This document shows positions 33,810 to 35,252 of a stretch of DNA of 35,252 nucleotides, one piece after another. The number at the start of each line of letters is the position of its first letter. Positions within the stretch are counted from its first letter, which is position 1. The notes under the pieces are model-generated. The model was not told the DNA's origin. It searched no databases and was given only the letters and a program-made list of their open reading frames with translations. This DNA is from a bacterium. GTDB taxonomy: Bacteria; Pseudomonadota; Alphaproteobacteria; Caulobacterales; Caulobacteraceae. The stretch spans positions 1 to 35,252 of the forward strand of contig JAVBXP010000081.1 of the NCBI GenBank assembly GCA_030824495.1, written 5' to 3'. The translations under genes were made by a program, and so were the position numbers.

Positions 33810-34885
33810 TTCAGCAATGAAAGCGCGTCGTGGTCGAGGATGTGGCGCGACGCCCCGCCCAGCATCTGGATGAACATCGCATCGCCCCGAGCCGTCTGTT
33901 TCACGACCATCGCGGCGAAGAATGCGGTGAGGAAGAGCAGGAACGCCCCGTGCGCATAGTCTCGCGCCAGGTCGTCGCGGCCGTAGTTGTTGACGCCGTG
34001 AGCACGCAGCCCGAGCAGATAGCGGTCCAGGAACTGGCTCTCATATTGGCGGCGAAGCTCAGGCGAGACGCCGCCGGCCAGGAAGTAGGCGACATCCTGG
34101 GCGCCGCTGCCATAGGCGAAGGACTGCCAGTCGAGGGTCGTGACCTTGAGGCCGCCGCCGGCTGAACCGAACATCATATTGTCTGGACGAAAATCGTTGT
34201 GCGTGAGGCAGCGTGGGCCGCGATGCAATTCGCCCAGGGCGCCAAACCGGGTCGCCAGGCGCTCTCCGATCTCGATCCAGTCCGGTTGCAGGCTCTCTTT
34301 GTAGCGGTCGCGAAATCCGCCCCACAGGGCTTGGACCATTTCGGGCGTGGCGGCGCTGGGCGGCGCGGCGCTTGAGCCTGACACCCAGGGAAGGTCGTCC
34401 AGAGCATCGTCTTCCCAGTGCGAGGCATGCAGTCGCGCGGCCTCGTCTACGACCTGCATGGCCTGTTCCAGACTGACGCCGCGGAGCTGGTCGCCTTGTT
34501 CGGCTGGGGCGAGGTCCTCCATCAGCAGGACGAATTCCCCACTGGCAGGCTCGACGTCGGCGAACAGGCAGTGGGGCGTGCGGATCAAGGCGTTGTCGGC
34601 GAGGTGTCGATAGAACATGACCTCCCGCGTGTAGTTGCCCAGCATCACCCCGGTGTTGAAGCTGATCGGGTCGGCCGAGGGAAACTTGCCGACGACGGAG
34701 GCCGGGGCCGCATCGCCGCCCCGGGAGTATTGCAGGCGAAAGCGTACGCTGTCGCCGATCTGGCCCGTGCCGACCGGCGCGGCGGTGAAGTCGGCTACCA
34801 CCGCGTCGACACCTGATGCCTGCAGGACGCGGGTCAGCCAGGCGGCGTCGATCGCCTCCGGACGGCGAATGTCGGGGGCGCTCAT
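33806..34885 (-). CDS. APH / ecdysteroid-kinase-like phosphotransferase
   Basis: The 359-residue protein has the choline/aminoglycoside phosphotransferase fold. VVGKFPS gives the N-lobe lysine, EFVLLMEDLAP the hinge, CLTHNDFRPDNMMF the Brenner-type catalytic loop (Asp, Asn) and TTLDWQSFAYGSGAQDVAYFL the metal-binding Asp. The overall pattern fits the ecdysteroid-kinase-like/CHK-kinase-like group rather than antibiotic resistance enzymes; the substrate is unknown. Its start overlaps the stop of the NTF2-like gene by four bases, so the two are cotranscribed. Confidence 0.88.
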   Translation of the reverse strand: MSAPDIRRPEAIDAAWLTRVLQASGVDAVVADFTAAPVGTGQIGDSVRFRLQYSRGGDAAPASVVGKFPSADPISFNTGVMLGNYTREVMFYRHLADNALIRTPHCLFADVEPASGEFVLLMEDLAPAEQGDQLRGVSLEQAMQVVDEAARLHASHWEDDALDDLPWVSGSSAAPPSAATPEMVQALWGGFRDRYKESLQPDWIEIGERLATRFGALGELHRGPRCLTHNDFRPDNMMFGSAGGGLKVTTLDWQSFAYGSGAQDVAYFLAGGVSPELRRQYESQFLDRYLLGLRAHGVNNYGRDDLARDYAHGAFLLFLTAFFAAMVVKQTARGDAMFIQMLGGASRHILDHDALSLLN

Positions 34886-35250
34886 GCCGGCAACTGGTGG
34901 ATATAGACTTCGTTCAGGACGATCTCACGCCCGCGCAGAACCACGAGATCGAAGCCGCGAAGCTGGGCGGCGGCGCTGTCAGCGCCCATCTTGCAGTACC
35001 AGCGGCCGCAGAAACCGTTCGGCGTCGGCCAGACCTCGTCGGGCGTGTAGGTCATCGGCGGGGTGGCGCTGAATAGACCTTCCAGGTAGCTCGCCAGGGC
35101 GGCGCGTCCTTCAAGACCGCCGGCGGTCTGGGCGTCCTTGTAGGTGCAGTCCTCCGCATAGAAGCCGATCAGGCGCGGAACGTCCTTGTCGGTCCAGGCC
35201 TGCAGCCATGCGGCGTTGAAGGTCGCGATCTCGGCGGGCGTCATCATCAT
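34882..35250 (-). CDS. NTF2-like (SnoaL-type) small protein
   Basis: This 122-residue cone-fold protein has AEIATFNAAWLQAWTDKDVPRLIGFYAEDCTYKD, GLEGRAALASYLEGLF and a beta-sheet region RWYCKMGADSAA with GFDLVVLRGREIVLNEVYIHQL, as in nuclear-transport-factor-2-like/SnoaL-type enzymes and binding proteins. The ATG at 35250 lies two bases from the window edge, so a longer N-terminus cannot be ruled out. It overlaps the phosphotransferase gene by ATGA. Function unknown. Confidence 0.82.
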   Translation of the reverse strand: MMMTPAEIATFNAAWLQAWTDKDVPRLIGFYAEDCTYKDAQTAGGLEGRAALASYLEGLFSATPPMTYTPDEVWPTPNGFCGRWYCKMGADSAAAQLRGFDLVVLRGREIVLNEVYIHQLPA

Positions 35251-35252
35251 GT

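Noticed and set aside
1..35252. tRNA, rRNA, CRISPR array, insertion sequence or prophage
   Set aside because: Looked for by eye on both strands; no cloverleaf, regular repeat-spacer pattern, transposase or integrase motif was recognised.

Overview
The window is visibly GC-rich, with G/C-biased third codon positions and many GTG and TTG starts backed by purine-rich ribosome sites. Gene content (DUF3126, a short unimodular QueF, a TorF-type porin, an exosortase/EpsI pair in an exopolysaccharide locus) points to an alphaproteobacterium of the Caulobacterales, Caulobacter or a close relative. This is inferred from gene families; there is no rRNA here to confirm it.

Layout. Positions 1-194 hold the C-terminus of an RTX-type secreted protein, closed by an intrinsic terminator. 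Positions 478-25344 form a large exopolysaccharide locus. Its rightward part carries a pyruvyl transferase, an F420-hydrogenase-beta-like Fe-S protein, an outer-membrane beta-barrel, a Wza-like export protein, a Wzz/GumC-like chain-length protein, a BY-kinase-like protein lacking the Walker A lysine, an exosortase, EpsI and two family-2 glycosyltransferases. A leftward block (19477 to 10754) carries a small two-helix membrane protein resembling the accessory protein of type-V exosortase systems, a large adenylation / carrier / membrane-acyltransferase fusion, an AAA ATPase, rmlB-rmlD-rmlA and an Alg14-Alg13-like fused glycosyltransferase. A third block adds an AGE-family epimerase, a WbpA/TviB-type nucleotide-sugar dehydrogenase, a UDP-uronate 4-epimerase and a CapD/WbpM-type 4,6-dehydratase.

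Read together, the locus should build, decorate and export a surface polysaccharide. dTDP-rhamnose enzymes (without rmlC here), a UDP-uronic-acid branch and a 4,6-dehydratase branch would supply sugars. The pyruvyl transferase and the acyltransferase fusion would add pyruvyl and acyl groups, and the Wza/Wzz/beta-barrel set would take the polymer across the envelope. No flippase, polymerase or priming transferase is seen, and no protein with an exosortase sorting tail, so essential parts lie elsewhere.

From 25553 on the genes are mostly housekeeping or metabolic: TorF-like porin, SDR oxidoreductase, QueF, nitroreductase, NUDIX hydrolase, CysE, MFS transporter, DUF3126 protein, PhoH, a gamma-carbonic-anhydrase-like protein, a small unknown protein, an APH/ecdysteroid-kinase-like phosphotransferase and an NTF2-like protein. 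A minus-strand intrinsic terminator lies just before phoH, preceded by several hairpins, and may mark a small RNA or an attenuator. No tRNA, rRNA, CRISPR array or insertion sequence was recognised.
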